Origin: Candidatus Krumholzibacteriota bacterium
GTDB taxonomy: Bacteria; Krumholzibacteriota; Krumholzibacteriia; Krumholzibacteriales; WJIX01
Direction of reading: 5' to 3'
Length of the DNA stretch: 64,000 bases
Assembly: GCA_034520215.1 (NCBI GenBank)
Contig: JAXHNR010000002.1
Span: forward strand, 842,642 to 906,641
In this document: positions 1-8,507 of the stretch, one piece after another
How the letters are laid out: every line of letters starts with the position of its first letter
Position numbering within the stretch: position 1 is the first letter of the stretch
Translations under genes and position numbers: made by a program
The notes under the pieces: generated by a model
The model's input: only the letters and a program-made list of their open reading frames with translations
Told to the model about the DNA's origin: nothing
Database searches by the model: none

Positions 1-2
1 AC

Positions 3-353
3 ACGGGTGAAGAAGTAAACATTGACACAGATCTCGACATTCCCGTTCCAATCGGTATTGCCTGTATGCTGGCTTATTTCATTCCTGTCATAGGCGGGCT
101 CTTCTTTCTATTCGCTGAGAAAAGGAATAACCTGCTCCGGTTTCATTCGGTTCAATCGATTCTCTTCTGGGTCTTTTTCGGGGTGGCTTTCGTTGTAGCG
201 GCAATTATCTCCTGGATTTCGTTTCTGGATGAACTTGTAGCCCTTGTTCTTGTCGTATCGTGGATATATATAATGTATCAGTCGATTCATAGAAGGGTAT
301 GCAGGCTTCCTGTAATTGGCGATATTGCTCACAGTCATATCTACGGAGGTTAA
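3..353 (+). CDS. DUF4870/Tic20-like small membrane protein (5' end missing)
   Basis: The frame is open to the left edge, so the true start lies outside the window; the first internal Met is at 66. The visible part has an acidic cytoplasmic-looking N-terminus, then three hydrophobic segments with a polar loop containing FHSVQS after the first one. That arrangement (helix, basic/aromatic loop with HxxQ, two further helices) is typical of DUF4870/Tic20-like proteins, whose function is not established in bacteria. The protein ends with a short charged tail. No neighbour explains its role. Family call is by pattern only; membrane location is much surer than the family name. Confidence 0.7.
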   Translation, partial: TGEEVNIDTDLDIPVPIGIACMLAYFIPVIGGLFFLFAEKRNNLLRFHSVQSILFWVFFGVAFVVAAIISWISFLDELVALVLVVSWIYIMYQSIHRRVCRLPVIGDIAHSHIYGG

Positions 354-657
354 GAAGGTTATATTTCTCTATACTCTATTTAGACCTTGAATCCAGGGAT
401 TTCTATTATGATAATTGAAATCTCCAAATAGATGCAGAATATTTTTAATTCCCCATTGGATCTGTCCCTGAAGTATATATAGTTCTGTACCATACGGCGG
501 ATTACAGCCGCCTGTCCGGCCTGTTCTTTGCAATTTTACATTAAAATCGCAAAAAAACTCTCTTTTTGCATTATTCGTCTATCTTCGATTATCTCCAATA
601 CGGCACAGTCTATACGTATTCACTGTTAAAAATAAGGTTAAAGGATCGGTAACTCCG
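354..657. other. Intergenic region before the pilin-like operon
   Basis: About 300 bases without a convincing gene. It is AT-rich and holds a small GC hairpin (GGCGG 496-500, CCGCC 508-512, 7-base loop) with no T-run after it, so it is not a clear terminator. A weaker A/T hairpin lies around 549-570. The only strong signal is the sigma-54-type promoter just downstream at 658-673. Confidence 0.5.
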
Positions 658-673
658 TGGCATTGAAATTGCA
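658..673 (+). promoter_or_regulatory. Sigma-54 (RpoN) -24/-12 promoter for pilin-like operon
   Basis: The sequence TGGCATTGAAATTGCA keeps the invariant GG and GC dinucleotides exactly 10 bases apart, matching the RpoN consensus TGGCAC-N5-TTGCA. It ends 25 bases before the ATG of the first pilin-like gene, so transcription would start near 684, just before the AGGGTGAG ribosome-binding site. RpoN control of type IV pilin genes is well known from PilR systems; the link here is inferred. Confidence 0.7.
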
Positions 674-698
674 AGCGCTTTTTACAGGGTGAGTATGT

Positions 699-1184
699 AT
701 GAAAATAAATCAGCGTTCATATTTTTGCGGAAGAGGCGGTTTTACTCTTGTAGAACTGATGATAGTCATATCTGTTATGGGGCTTATCGCGATCATGGCA
801 CTTCCTAACATTAATGGATTCCTGCAGTCATGGAAGCTCAACGGAGAGACACAGGAGTTTATAAGCACACTCAGATGCGCACGTTCCGCGGCGGTCAAGA
901 ATAATACAAGCGTGGTATTTTCATTCGATTTGAGTAACAACACATACTTCTACTTCGAAGACGATGACGGGGATGGAGGTAGAGACACGGACGAGTACAT
1001 GAGCGGAACAAAGGAAATGGCGCCGGGAATAAGAATCGCGGCACACACCCTGTCCGGAAATACTCTTACATTTGAAAGTAAGGGAGAAACAGGAAACAGC
1101 GGTACTATCACTATAAAGAATGATCGAAACAGCGTAAAGAATATTCGAGTTATGGGGGGCAGCGGAAATATTGAAATTGATTGA
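699..1184 (+). CDS. GspH/FimT-like pseudopilin
   Basis: A 161-residue minor pilin/pseudopilin. It has a short basic leader ending in Gly-Gly, then the prepilin peptidase site G|FTLVELM with Glu at +5, followed by one long hydrophobic helix. The rest is a soluble domain with GspH/FimT-like spacing. An acidic patch (EDDDGDGG) around residue 90 could bind calcium. It is the first gene behind the RpoN-type promoter and is followed directly by PilV-, PilW- and PilX-like genes, the usual minor-pilin order. It would be cleaved and N-methylated by PilD and inserted at the base or tip of a type IV pilus or type II pseudopilus; which of the two cannot be decided here. Confidence 0.85.
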   Translation: MKINQRSYFCGRGGFTLVELMIVISVMGLIAIMALPNINGFLQSWKLNGETQEFISTLRCARSAAVKNNTSVVFSFDLSNNTYFYFEDDDGDGGRDTDEYMSGTKEMAPGIRIAAHTLSGNTLTFESKGETGNSGTITIKNDRNSVKNIRVMGGSGNIEID

Positions 1185-1197
1185 GAGGAATCAGGAT

Positions 1198-1581
1198 ATG
1201 TTTAATTCAGAAGAGGGAATAGGGCTTATAGAGATTATAATGGCGATCTTGATATTCGCCATAGGTATAACAGCCGCGATGCGGATACTTCCCGTAAGTA
1301 ATTTCTCAACTACAAAATCAAGAAATATTACATTTGCTACTAATTTAGCCAGGGGAAAAATAGAGGAGCTTTCAGCGGTTCCTTTCGATCACTCCGACCT
1401 TGCTTCAGGGAGTCACACAGATCCGCAGAATCCTCTCCAGAACCACTTTACGCGAAGCTGGAATATTAATGACAACGTTCCGGTTAGCGGCATGAAAGAA
1501 GTGAATGTTACTGTAAGTTTTAATTCGAGAAGTTCTGACAGCTCCGCGACATTAACCACGTACATTACATCGAGGCGTTGA
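1198..1581 (+). CDS. PilV-like minor pilin
   Basis: A prepilin-type protein of 127 residues with cleavage motif G|IGLIEIIM and Glu at +5, followed by a hydrophobic helix. The start at ATG 1198 is chosen because GAGAGGA lies 8 bases upstream; a TTG at 1171 in the same frame would overlap the previous gene by 14 bases and has no ribosome-binding site. Length and helix pattern fit PilV/GspI-like minor pilins. Its place between FimT-like and PilW-like genes supports this. The soluble part is short and I do not recognise a further domain. Confidence 0.8.
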   Translation: MFNSEEGIGLIEIIMAILIFAIGITAAMRILPVSNFSTTKSRNITFATNLARGKIEELSAVPFDHSDLASGSHTDPQNPLQNHFTRSWNINDNVPVSGMKEVNVTVSFNSRSSDSSATLTTYITSRR

Positions 1582-1587
1582 TTTACT

Positions 1588-4569
1588 ATGACTACTTTCA
1601 GAGAATTGAATGTCCAGAGAGGTTTCACGCTGGTAGAATTGGTTATAAGTATTCTCGTTACGGGAATTATACTTATTGCCGTTACGGGTATATTCGCTCT
1701 TTTCATTAAGTCCTCGGGCCGCACTTCCGAATACGCGTCCGCTCAGCAGAATTCAAGGATAGCTCTTGACTGCATAACCGAACATCTGAGGCAGGCAGGG
1801 TCGGACCTGGATTATTTCAGAGGACAGCAGCCGATAATACACGCCGGTCCGTATCAGATTGTTTTTAACGCTGATATTGACAATGGTGAGGTCAAGGGCG
1901 GAAAAGCTCCCCTGGAATCGATAGACATATCGGGCACTCCTCACACTGTGCCTTATTCGGGAAGCATTCTTTATGCCCCCTCTGAAAGTTACGACTCTGA
2001 CGCTGAAACAGTGGTTTTTACACTTGATTCAGATGGGGACGGGGATATTACATCATCCGATCGGGGTGATGACCCGGAAGAAGACGGAGAGAATGAAAAT
2101 CTGTTTGTATTGAAAATGAACAGATACGGATCGGACGGATCTTCCAGTAATGTAATGCAGGAATCAAAAATTGCCATTATAAGGGGGCCTAATTTATCTC
2201 CCACCTGGAAAATTCCGCAGCCTCTTTTTCAGTACTATTATGATCACGATGAAGATCCGGCCACCGACGATCTGTTATGGGGAGACACTAACAACAGCGG
2301 AGAACTGGAAACTTCAGAAATTACATCGATATCACCGGTTTCCCAGAACGTTGTGGATAACATAAGAAGAGTCAAAGTTACAGCGATAAGTGAATCAAAT
2401 ACATACGATAAGCAGTATGAAACCAACGGCGGTTTTCTCAATGTTACGATGAAATCGGAAGTTCACGTCAGAAATTCTTCTATGGCAAGCTCTTTGGTGA
2501 GGGGATCGGTATTTCACGATGCTGACGGGGACGGTGTTCAGGACCCTGGAGAAACAGGAATTCCATCGGTAGAAATACAGCTGACAGGACAGGGACGCAA
2601 AGTTCTTTCTGACGGTTACGGAAAATATTTCTTTCCTCTTTCCGCGGGTAACTACTCTATTCAGGAGATTGATCCCCCGGATTACAGTTCAACTACTCCG
2701 AACCTTGTAACTGTGAACCTGACGGCGGGACAGACAAAAATAATTAATTTTGGAGATCTTGCAAACGATCCTATTGGAGTGATAAAGGGCACTGTATTCG
2801 AAGATTTTGATAAGAATGGAGTTCAGCAACTAACGGAGCCCGGAATTGAAGGAGTGCTGATATCACTCGATGACGGATCAAAGGCCAATACCGACGTAAA
2901 CGGTAATTATTCGTTTACAGCTAAAATGGGAAGCTACACAGTGGTTGAAACTGATAAGACAGGGTATTCATCTACGACTCCAAACTCAGCTACAGCCTCT
3001 ATAGCGGCTCAAGACGATACTGTTGTAGTGAATTTCGGCGATTTTGCCGGGCCGGTTACCGGAACGCTTGAAGGTACCGTATTTCTTGATACAAATGAAG
3101 ATGGAATACTCGATGTTGGTGAAGAAGGGTTGGCAAACGTCACTATCAGGGTATCCAACGGAGATAGCACCGTTACTAATACAAGCGGTTATTACAAATT
3201 CAGTCTTGAACCCAATACATACTCAGTTACCGAGACTGACCCTGTCGGTTATTTGTCTACTACCGTGAATGTTTACGCGGATATTGAAATTAAAGCGGAC
3301 ACAGTGGTGGTCCGTAATTTCGGCGACGTACTTGAGGAAAGACAGGATTTCGTTGAAATTCACATTTCAAATACTGAGCGTGTACTTTCAGTATGCACCG
3401 CGGATTTAAATGAAGACAGCAAGAATGATCAGGATATAATCCTCGGTACGGCCTTGACAACGGGGATAGGCAACATGCTTGTTTTTCTTAATAGATGGGA
3501 AAACACAACTACTCCGGTGGGTGAACTTTTTCACACCGACCCGGATTACAAAAGAGACGCCGGATATAATATCAACACAATGGACGATTGGGATATAAAT
3601 GCCGACGGTGTTCACGATATAATAACAGGTCTTGACAGAAGTACGGGCAATAACATTCAACTCTGGCACACCGGGAGCGGCGGAATTCTGGGGGTTACTC
3701 CCGATGCTCAATATATCTCCAGCGGGACTAACGAGGTTATGGACAGTAAAATGGCGGATTTCAATAAGGACGGAAATATCGACATACTCGTAGGGTTGAA
3801 ATCTCCAATCGGTACATCCGGGGGTTTTGAAGTTCTTCAAGGATGGGGAAGTGGTGTTTTTACGTCAGGGCAGTACGTTACAACTGCCGGATCCTCGGGC
3901 GGCATCAATCTCGCGCCGATCTGGGCTGTCGAAGCCGCCGATGTCGACGGTGACGGAGACGAAGATGTGATCGTTGGATCTCACAAAACCGATTACGCCG
4001 GCTATATTGATATATATTTAAACGATGGTTACGCGTCAGGTACATTCAGCTGGTATGCCAGATACCAGCCTTTCGGAGCTGTTAACGATATTATTATGAA
4101 CGATATGCATGAAGATGACCTGGGAGACGAAGATATAATAGCGGGAGTATCTTCCGGTGATAGTTACGGGAGGGTAATGTTATGGAATAACGAAGCCGGT
4201 ATTTTCGGTATTCCGGACACTCTGGGACTCACTTTTGAACCGGAGACGACTCCCCGGCTTCCGAGTGACTACGTCGACGCTGGAGGAGAAGTTCTGAGCA
4301 TGGCAGTTATAAGAGTGAACAATGATGTTTATCCGGATGTAACTTATGGTACGAGAAGTTCATCGAGTTATACGGGAAATATTTACGTACTCCCGGCTTA
4401 TGGAACACTTCCCGAAAGCGGGATACAGATCAACAAGACGGAAGCGGGCGAAATTATTTCGATTGACACGGGAGATTTCAACAAGGACAGCAGGCCGGAT
4501 ATTGTAGTGGGAACGCGTTCTTCAGCTACTCAGGGTAAACTTGTGGCGTTCTTCGGAAGTGATTTGTAA
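1588..4569 (+). CDS. PilW-like pilin fused to SdrD-B repeats and an FG-GAP/VCBS propeller
   Basis: A 993-residue protein, far longer than the usual 200-350 of PilW. Residues 1-300 are PilW-like: prepilin site G|FTLVELV with Glu at +5, hydrophobic helix, then a soluble region with Asp-rich loops such as DSDGDGD. About residues 306, 401 and 496 start three tandem SdrD-B/CnaB-like domains, each opening with G-x-V-F-x-D-x-(D/N)-x-(D/N)-G and ending in (V/I)xNFGD. From about 600 to the end come FG-GAP/VCBS-like repeats with calcium-type loops such as DFNKDGNIDILVG and DVDGDGDEDVIVG. It starts 6 bases after the PilV-like gene. The likely role is a large tip adhesin carried by a minor pilin; this is inference from the architecture. 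Confidence 0.88.
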   Translation: MTTFRELNVQRGFTLVELVISILVTGIILIAVTGIFALFIKSSGRTSEYASAQQNSRIALDCITEHLRQAGSDLDYFRGQQPIIHAGPYQIVFNADIDNGEVKGGKAPLESIDISGTPHTVPYSGSILYAPSESYDSDAETVVFTLDSDGDGDITSSDRGDDPEEDGENENLFVLKMNRYGSDGSSSNVMQESKIAIIRGPNLSPTWKIPQPLFQYYYDHDEDPATDDLLWGDTNNSGELETSEITSISPVSQNVVDNIRRVKVTAISESNTYDKQYETNGGFLNVTMKSEVHVRNSSMASSLVRGSVFHDADGDGVQDPGETGIPSVEIQLTGQGRKVLSDGYGKYFFPLSAGNYSIQEIDPPDYSSTTPNLVTVNLTAGQTKIINFGDLANDPIGVIKGTVFEDFDKNGVQQLTEPGIEGVLISLDDGSKANTDVNGNYSFTAKMGSYTVVETDKTGYSSTTPNSATASIAAQDDTVVVNFGDFAGPVTGTLEGTVFLDTNEDGILDVGEEGLANVTIRVSNGDSTVTNTSGYYKFSLEPNTYSVTETDPVGYLSTTVNVYADIEIKADTVVVRNFGDVLEERQDFVEIHISNTERVLSVCTADLNEDSKNDQDIILGTALTTGIGNMLVFLNRWENTTTPVGELFHTDPDYKRDAGYNINTMDDWDINADGVHDIITGLDRSTGNNIQLWHTGSGGILGVTPDAQYISSGTNEVMDSKMADFNKDGNIDILVGLKSPIGTSGGFEVLQGWGSGVFTSGQYVTTAGSSGGINLAPIWAVEAADVDGDGDEDVIVGSHKTDYAGYIDIYLNDGYASGTFSWYARYQPFGAVNDIIMNDMHEDDLGDEDIIAGVSSGDSYGRVMLWNNEAGIFGIPDTLGLTFEPETTPRLPSDYVDAGGEVLSMAVIRVNNDVYPDVTYGTRSSSSYTGNIYVLPAYGTLPESGIQINKTEAGEIISIDTGDFNKDSRPDIVVGTRSSATQGKLVAFFGSDL
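2503..3342 (+). repeat. Three tandem SdrD-B-like repeat units inside the PilW-like gene
   Basis: Three coding repeats of about 95 codons (285 bases) begin near 2503, 2788 and 3073. Each starts with a GTVFxD-like strand and a DxDxDG-type calcium loop, contains a YSxTTPN or YLSTTVN segment, and closes with NFGD. They are similar in protein but diverged in DNA, so they are old duplications rather than an unstable DNA repeat. Confidence 0.8.
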
Positions 4570-4602
4570 CAGGGATAATTCAGCAAAAAGGACAGGCAAA
4601 AA

Positions 4603-5865
4603 ATGAAGATAAAAATCAACAGAAGCAGTAATGATGACAGAGGTTATATTCTCGTAGTAACACTTTTAGTCTTATTTGCCGTATCTGTAATAGGGGCTAC
4701 ACTGGCGGGTGTTTCATCCATGGATACTAAAATATCCGGAAACCAGAGAGTTAACACACAATCATTGTTTGTGGCTGAGGCGGGTCTTAGTGAAGCGATT
4801 CACAGGCTTTCTCTTTCAGATCCAACGAATGTTACGGTTGGAGGTTGGACAGGGAACGCCGCCATTGGTGACGCGCATCCGTATGATCCCAACTGGGAGA
4901 CTCGTTTATACCTTACTACGCCGGCTGGGGCTCCGGCGGGGGGCGGAAGCGTTGTAACTACGGGGACTATTCAGGATCCCAGCAACCCCTATCTGAAATA
5001 CAGTGAGGCAAGCGGAACTGACGGAGTACTCACGATCGAGCACAAATGGGAGGACAGGAACGGTGACGGAGTAAGAGATGCCAACGAGATTGTAAGGTAT
5101 GACCCGGTCAAGGTTCCCCCGGAGAATTTTGATTCAGGTTTTCCGGTGGAAGTAATTACAGTAACCGGAAAAAGAGACGGCGCGGAGAGAGAAATTCAGG
5201 CTGAAGTTACCAAGAGAACCATTATGGTACGTACTCTTGGGTCTCTTTACTGTGATAAGGCGGTAAGACTGACTGGAAATTGCGCCTTCTGCGGATACAA
5301 TCACGATCTGAACACACCCGTGGGAACCCAACCTAATGCCTGCTACTCCTGGCATCTAAGCAGCGGCAATCTCCCCGGTGTTACAACTTCGGGTGACGAT
5401 GTCAAGGTAAAGGGCTCCGCGGATGTGAGTGGTGATCCCTCTCCAATAGACGATTCCTCGAGCAACCCTTTTTATTCTCTGGCGGAGGTTCTTGGAATGA
5501 GCAACGGTGAAGTCAATGAGCTTCTTTCAAAAGCCGACAACACGTCTATCACTGATCCCCTTACAGGGATAACTTATATAGACGGCGATGCTAATGTTAC
5601 CAGCAATCTTGTGGGTTCCGGCCTTTTGTATGTAAACGGAGATCTGCAGGGAGCCGGCTCGTTTACCTTCAGGGGGCTCATATACGTGGAAGGAGATCTG
5701 CACCTTACCGGCACGCCCTGGATACTTGGAAGCGTTGTGGTCAGGGGTACATCCGACTGGAACTTCAGCGCCGGTAACGCGGCTGTTCTATACAGCAAAG
5801 ATGCGATATCAAATGCCCTGAGCGGCGCGATGCCCTGTATGGTGCTTTCCTGGCGTGAGCTATAG
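4603..5865 (+). CDS. PilX-like pilus assembly protein with a beta-helix-like C-terminus
   Basis: A 420-residue protein with a charged leader, then RGYILVVTLLVLFAVSVIG, a hydrophobic helix followed by the motif (I/T)SGNQR...LFVAEAGL, which is the hallmark of PilX N-terminal domains. Unlike the preceding three pilins it lacks Glu at +5, as PilX-type proteins often do. The middle has a Cys-containing region (CAFCGYN, about residues 227-233). The C-terminus repeats short strands such as LYVNGDLQG and IYVEGDLHLTG, resembling a bactofilin-like or autotransporter-like beta-helix. It is the last gene of the pilin-like operon, 33 bases after the PilW-like gene. Confidence 0.8.
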   Translation: MKIKINRSSNDDRGYILVVTLLVLFAVSVIGATLAGVSSMDTKISGNQRVNTQSLFVAEAGLSEAIHRLSLSDPTNVTVGGWTGNAAIGDAHPYDPNWETRLYLTTPAGAPAGGGSVVTTGTIQDPSNPYLKYSEASGTDGVLTIEHKWEDRNGDGVRDANEIVRYDPVKVPPENFDSGFPVEVITVTGKRDGAEREIQAEVTKRTIMVRTLGSLYCDKAVRLTGNCAFCGYNHDLNTPVGTQPNACYSWHLSSGNLPGVTTSGDDVKVKGSADVSGDPSPIDDSSSNPFYSLAEVLGMSNGEVNELLSKADNTSITDPLTGITYIDGDANVTSNLVGSGLLYVNGDLQGAGSFTFRGLIYVEGDLHLTGTPWILGSVVVRGTSDWNFSAGNAAVLYSKDAISNALSGAMPCMVLSWREL

Positions 5866-5900
5866 AAAGACAGATACTTTTCTCTCAGAAAGATAGATGC

Positions 5901-5935
5901 GATATTACCTTAAGGGTGACCTTAGGGGTAATATC
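5901..5935. other. Long imperfect inverted repeat / hairpin after the pilin-like operon
   Basis: GATATTACCTTAAGG pairs with CCTTAGGGGTAATATC over 15 base pairs with one T-G wobble and one bulged G, around a GTGA tetraloop. No T-run follows on either strand, so it is not a standard intrinsic terminator. It may be a factor-dependent stop, an mRNA 3'-end stabiliser or a dyad operator. Confidence 0.6.
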
Positions 5936-5983
5936 GAATATAGAGGGTTAATCCTTCCGGCGCTTTTTATTCCGAATAATCTT

Positions 5984-6012
5984 TTGATAAATTCTCCATA
6001 ATGCCATATTAT
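5984..6012 (+). promoter_or_regulatory. Sigma-70 promoter before the metallo-hydrolase gene
   Basis: TTGATA and TATTAT are separated by 17 bases, a near-consensus housekeeping promoter. Transcription would begin near 6019, leaving a 39-base leader with GGAGG before ATG 6058. It probably drives the hydrolase and the adjoining sigma-factor genes. Confidence 0.6.
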
Positions 6013-6057
6013 CATTCGACAGCATTGATGGATTAAAGAAATTATTGGAGGATAATA

Positions 6058-6903
6058 ATGAAACTCGGTGATTTTTTTCTCAAGCCCGTAACCGCCGGGA
6101 CGCTGCTGCTTGACGGCGGCGCCATGTTTGGAGTTGTTCCCAGGGCTCTCTGGAGCAAGACTAATCCGGCGGATGATAATAACAGAATAGATATGAATAT
6201 GAGGATACTCTACATTGAGGGGAAGGGCCGGAAGATAGTAATCGACAGCGGCGCGGGAACAAAACTGGGCGAGAAGATGGTTAGAAACTACGGCGTAAGG
6301 TGTAAGGATCTAAAGTATGTTTTTGAATCCGAGGGATTGGATGTTGAATCTGTCACCGATGTTATATCCACTCATCTCCACTTTGATCACGCCGGGGGAT
6401 TAACAAGATATAACGACGATGGAGAGCTTGTGCTCACATTTCCCAACGCGTGTCACTATATTCAGAAAAAGCAGTGGGAAGCGGCATTTCACCCGAATGA
6501 AAAGGACAGGGCGAGTTTTTTTGAGGAAAACTATCTGCCCGTTGAGAAAGAGGGTAAACTTTCTCTTGTTGAAGGAGAAAAAGAGATAATTTCCGGCGTC
6601 AAACTCATACCGACAGAGGGGCATACACCCGGGCATCAGATAATACTAGTCGAGAGTTCTGATGGGAATCTGCTTTACTGCGGTGATCTTATTCCCCTCG
6701 CCTCTCACATCAACCTTCCCTATATTATGGCTTATGATCATTTTCCGCTTACTACTTTAAGTGAGAAGAAGGAAATCCTAGCCAGAGCGGCGGACGAGGG
6801 GTGGATCCTTTTCTTCGAGCATGACCCTGTTATAGCGGCGTGTAAAGTAAAAAGAAATGACAGGGGAAGTTTTGAAATCTCACGGCAGGTTGATATGGAG
6901 TAA
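6058..6903 (+). CDS. MBL-fold metallo-hydrolase
   Basis: A 281-residue metallo-beta-lactamase-fold hydrolase. The zinc motif HLHFDH lies at residues 106-111, preceded by (D)SGAG and followed by GHTPGH and YCGDL, the further metal-ligand blocks of the fold. The layout resembles the AttM/AhlL-type lactonase branch, but it also fits many uncharacterised hydrolases, so the substrate is unknown. There is no signal peptide; it should act in the cytoplasm. The GGAGG ribosome-binding site is 7 bases from the start. The ECF sigma gene starts 7 bases after its stop, so the two are probably cotranscribed. Confidence 0.85.
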   Translation: MKLGDFFLKPVTAGTLLLDGGAMFGVVPRALWSKTNPADDNNRIDMNMRILYIEGKGRKIVIDSGAGTKLGEKMVRNYGVRCKDLKYVFESEGLDVESVTDVISTHLHFDHAGGLTRYNDDGELVLTFPNACHYIQKKQWEAAFHPNEKDRASFFEENYLPVEKEGKLSLVEGEKEIISGVKLIPTEGHTPGHQIILVESSDGNLLYCGDLIPLASHINLPYIMAYDHFPLTTLSEKKEILARAADEGWILFFEHDPVIAACKVKRNDRGSFEISRQVDME

Positions 6904-6909
6904 AGCTCA

Positions 6910-7479
6910 GTGGATGATACTGAACTGATGTTTATGACAGCCGAAGGTGACAAGCGCGCTTTTCGTGAGCTTGTAGAGCGTTATCAAAGCCCCATGTATA
7001 ATTTCTTTTTCCGCTCTACGGCCAGTCGGGAAGACGCTGAGGACCTGACTCAGAAACTCTTTCTGAATCTGTATAAGAGTTCGGGAAAATACAGGAAAAG
7101 ATCTTCTTTTAAAACATATATTTATAAAATTGCCTCAAATCTGGCAATCAGTTTCGCCAGGAAAAAGAAGAATAGAACCGTAATACCCTTCGATCAAGAG
7201 GAGGAGTTCGGAAAACTTTCCGATGAACTACCACACGGGAGAGACCAGTTTCTGGATATTCAGGCCTCCGAGCTCGAAGAGAGTCTGAAAGCAGCCCTTG
7301 TAAAATTACCTCCTGACCTTTCAGCGGCTATTGACCTTAGAGTCAAAAAAGGTTTCTCATACAGAGAGATAGCGGAAATAATGGGAAAAAGTATTTCAGC
7401 AGTTGAATCGATGATCTTTCGCGCGAGAAAGATTCTCCTGGTTGAACTCAAGGAGTTTCTCGATCAAAGAGGCAGTTAA
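6910..7479 (+). CDS. ECF-type RNA polymerase sigma factor
   Basis: A 189-residue sigma-70-family factor with only regions 2 and 4. Region 2 includes YNFFFRSTASREDAEDLTQ and the basic KRSSFKTYIYKIASN segment; region 4 has LPPDLSAAIDLRVKKGFSYR followed by a helix-turn-helix ending in SAVESMIFRARK. The start is GTG at 6910 with GGAG 8 bases upstream. The next genes encode a zinc-finger anti-sigma factor and two Spy/CpxP-like periplasmic proteins, so this is an envelope- or metal-stress sigma factor. Its trigger cannot be read from the sequence. Confidence 0.92.
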   Translation: MDDTELMFMTAEGDKRAFRELVERYQSPMYNFFFRSTASREDAEDLTQKLFLNLYKSSGKYRKRSSFKTYIYKIASNLAISFARKKKNRTVIPFDQEEEFGKLSDELPHGRDQFLDIQASELEESLKAALVKLPPDLSAAIDLRVKKGFSYREIAEIMGKSISAVESMIFRARKILLVELKEFLDQRGS

Positions 7480-7540
7480 AAAATATTTTTTGCAAGTTTT
7501 TAGCCCCTTTTGCGTTTGTACTATATAGAAGGAGTAAATT

Positions 7541-7993
7541 GTGGAATGTAAAGAGTGTCATAAGCTGATTTCAAGAGAGATAGACGGCGAGATTTCTGAA
7601 GATGACAGTAAGAAACTCAAAATGCACCTTAATCAATGTCAAGAATGCAGCCGGCTGAGGGCATCTCTTGCTTCTATTTCAGAGTTTCATAAAGGTATCG
7701 AAGAGGTTGAGCCTCCCTCTACTCTTCTTGAAGGCATAATGTCCGGTATCAGAGAAGAAGACCATCTGTTTCAGCTGGGTCTTTGGGCAAAACTGGCGGT
7801 GTCAGCGGCGGCTGTCTTTGTTATGCTCGCTGGAGCGGGAGTTGGCAATTTCCTGGCAGAAAGATCAGTCCCCCGGGTAGATCCCCTCGAGGATGATATT
7901 TTCCGGGTGGAGTATCTTGCCAACTATCCGCCCGGTTCAACGGGACAGCTTATCGCGGCCTTAACAGAGGGAGGCGAATATGAACAGGAATAA
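7541..7993 (+). CDS. Zinc-finger (ZAS) transmembrane anti-sigma factor
   Basis: 150 residues. The N-terminus has a C-x2-C pair (MECKECH) and then the H-x3-C-x2-C signature HLNQCQEC of zf-HC2/ZAS anti-sigma domains. A single transmembrane segment follows at about residues 84-106, with a short periplasmic tail. It starts at GTG with AAGGAG 8 bases upstream, 61 bases after the sigma gene. It would hold the ECF sigma factor at the inner membrane and release it on a periplasmic or redox signal. The final 14 bases overlap the next gene, indicating coupled translation. Confidence 0.88.
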   Translation: MECKECHKLISREIDGEISEDDSKKLKMHLNQCQECSRLRASLASISEFHKGIEEVEPPSTLLEGIMSGIREEDHLFQLGLWAKLAVSAAAVFVMLAGAGVGNFLAERSVPRVDPLEDDIFRVEYLANYPPGSTGQLIAALTEGGEYEQE

Positions 7994-8507
7994 ACTCAGT
8001 ATTCTTGTTATTATTTCACTCGCTTTCAATGTGGCTGTGCTGGCGGTTTTCGGCTATTTTATTCTGCGTCCGGACAGCGGCGATGCCGTGAGTGTTCTAA
8101 ATAGGTCTCCCGAGTGCCCGGGTCCCCGTACTTGCAGACACTTCGCGAGAAGATTCGGTCTTCATCCTGAAAAAGCAGACAGCTTTGTTGTTGAAATGAG
8201 TAAATTCACAGGCGAAGAAAGGAAAATCGAGGACAGGATCGCAAAGGCGAGAATTGAGCTTATAGAACTCTTACAGGGATCACAGCCGGACGAGGAAGAA
8301 CTTATGCTGAAGGTTGACGAAATATCCTCTCTTCAGAATGGGCTCGAAAAGATTCTGGTAAGAAGGCTCCTTCGCGTAAATTCACTTCTCAGTAAATCTG
8401 AGAAGGAGAGATTCAATAAATTGTTGTTTCACAGGATGGGGATGAGAAGAGCAGGAAGACATTTTCCCGGACATCCTGAATTTCCCGGAAAAGGAGTAAG
8501 AAAATGA
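7980..8507 (+). CDS. Spy/CpxP/ZraP-like periplasmic sensor protein, membrane-anchored
   Basis: 175 residues with an N-terminal hydrophobic anchor (about 8-29), then a helical, highly charged periplasmic domain of about 120 residues. The helix pattern and length fit the heavy-metal-resistance/Spy-CpxP group. Cys residues (CPGPRTC) sit just after the membrane helix, and the C-terminus is rich in His, Met and Arg, which could bind metal. It overlaps both the anti-sigma gene (14 bases) and the following gene (4 bases, ATGA). I infer that it senses metal or misfolded protein for the anti-sigma factor; no specific homologue is recognised. Confidence 0.68.
   Translation: MNRNKLSILVIISLAFNVAVLAVFGYFILRPDSGDAVSVLNRSPECPGPRTCRHFARRFGLHPEKADSFVVEMSKFTGEERKIEDRIAKARIELIELLQGSQPDEEELMLKVDEISSLQNGLEKILVRRLLRVNSLLSKSEKERFNKLLFHRMGMRRAGRHFPGHPEFPGKGVRK

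Noticed and set aside
496-512. Terminator of the DUF4870 gene
   Set aside because: Only a 5-bp stem with no T-run; too weak to call.
2503-3342. CRISPR or satellite-like repeat
   Set aside because: The repeat units are coding, about 285 bases long and diverged in DNA; they are protein domains. No CRISPR array was seen anywhere.
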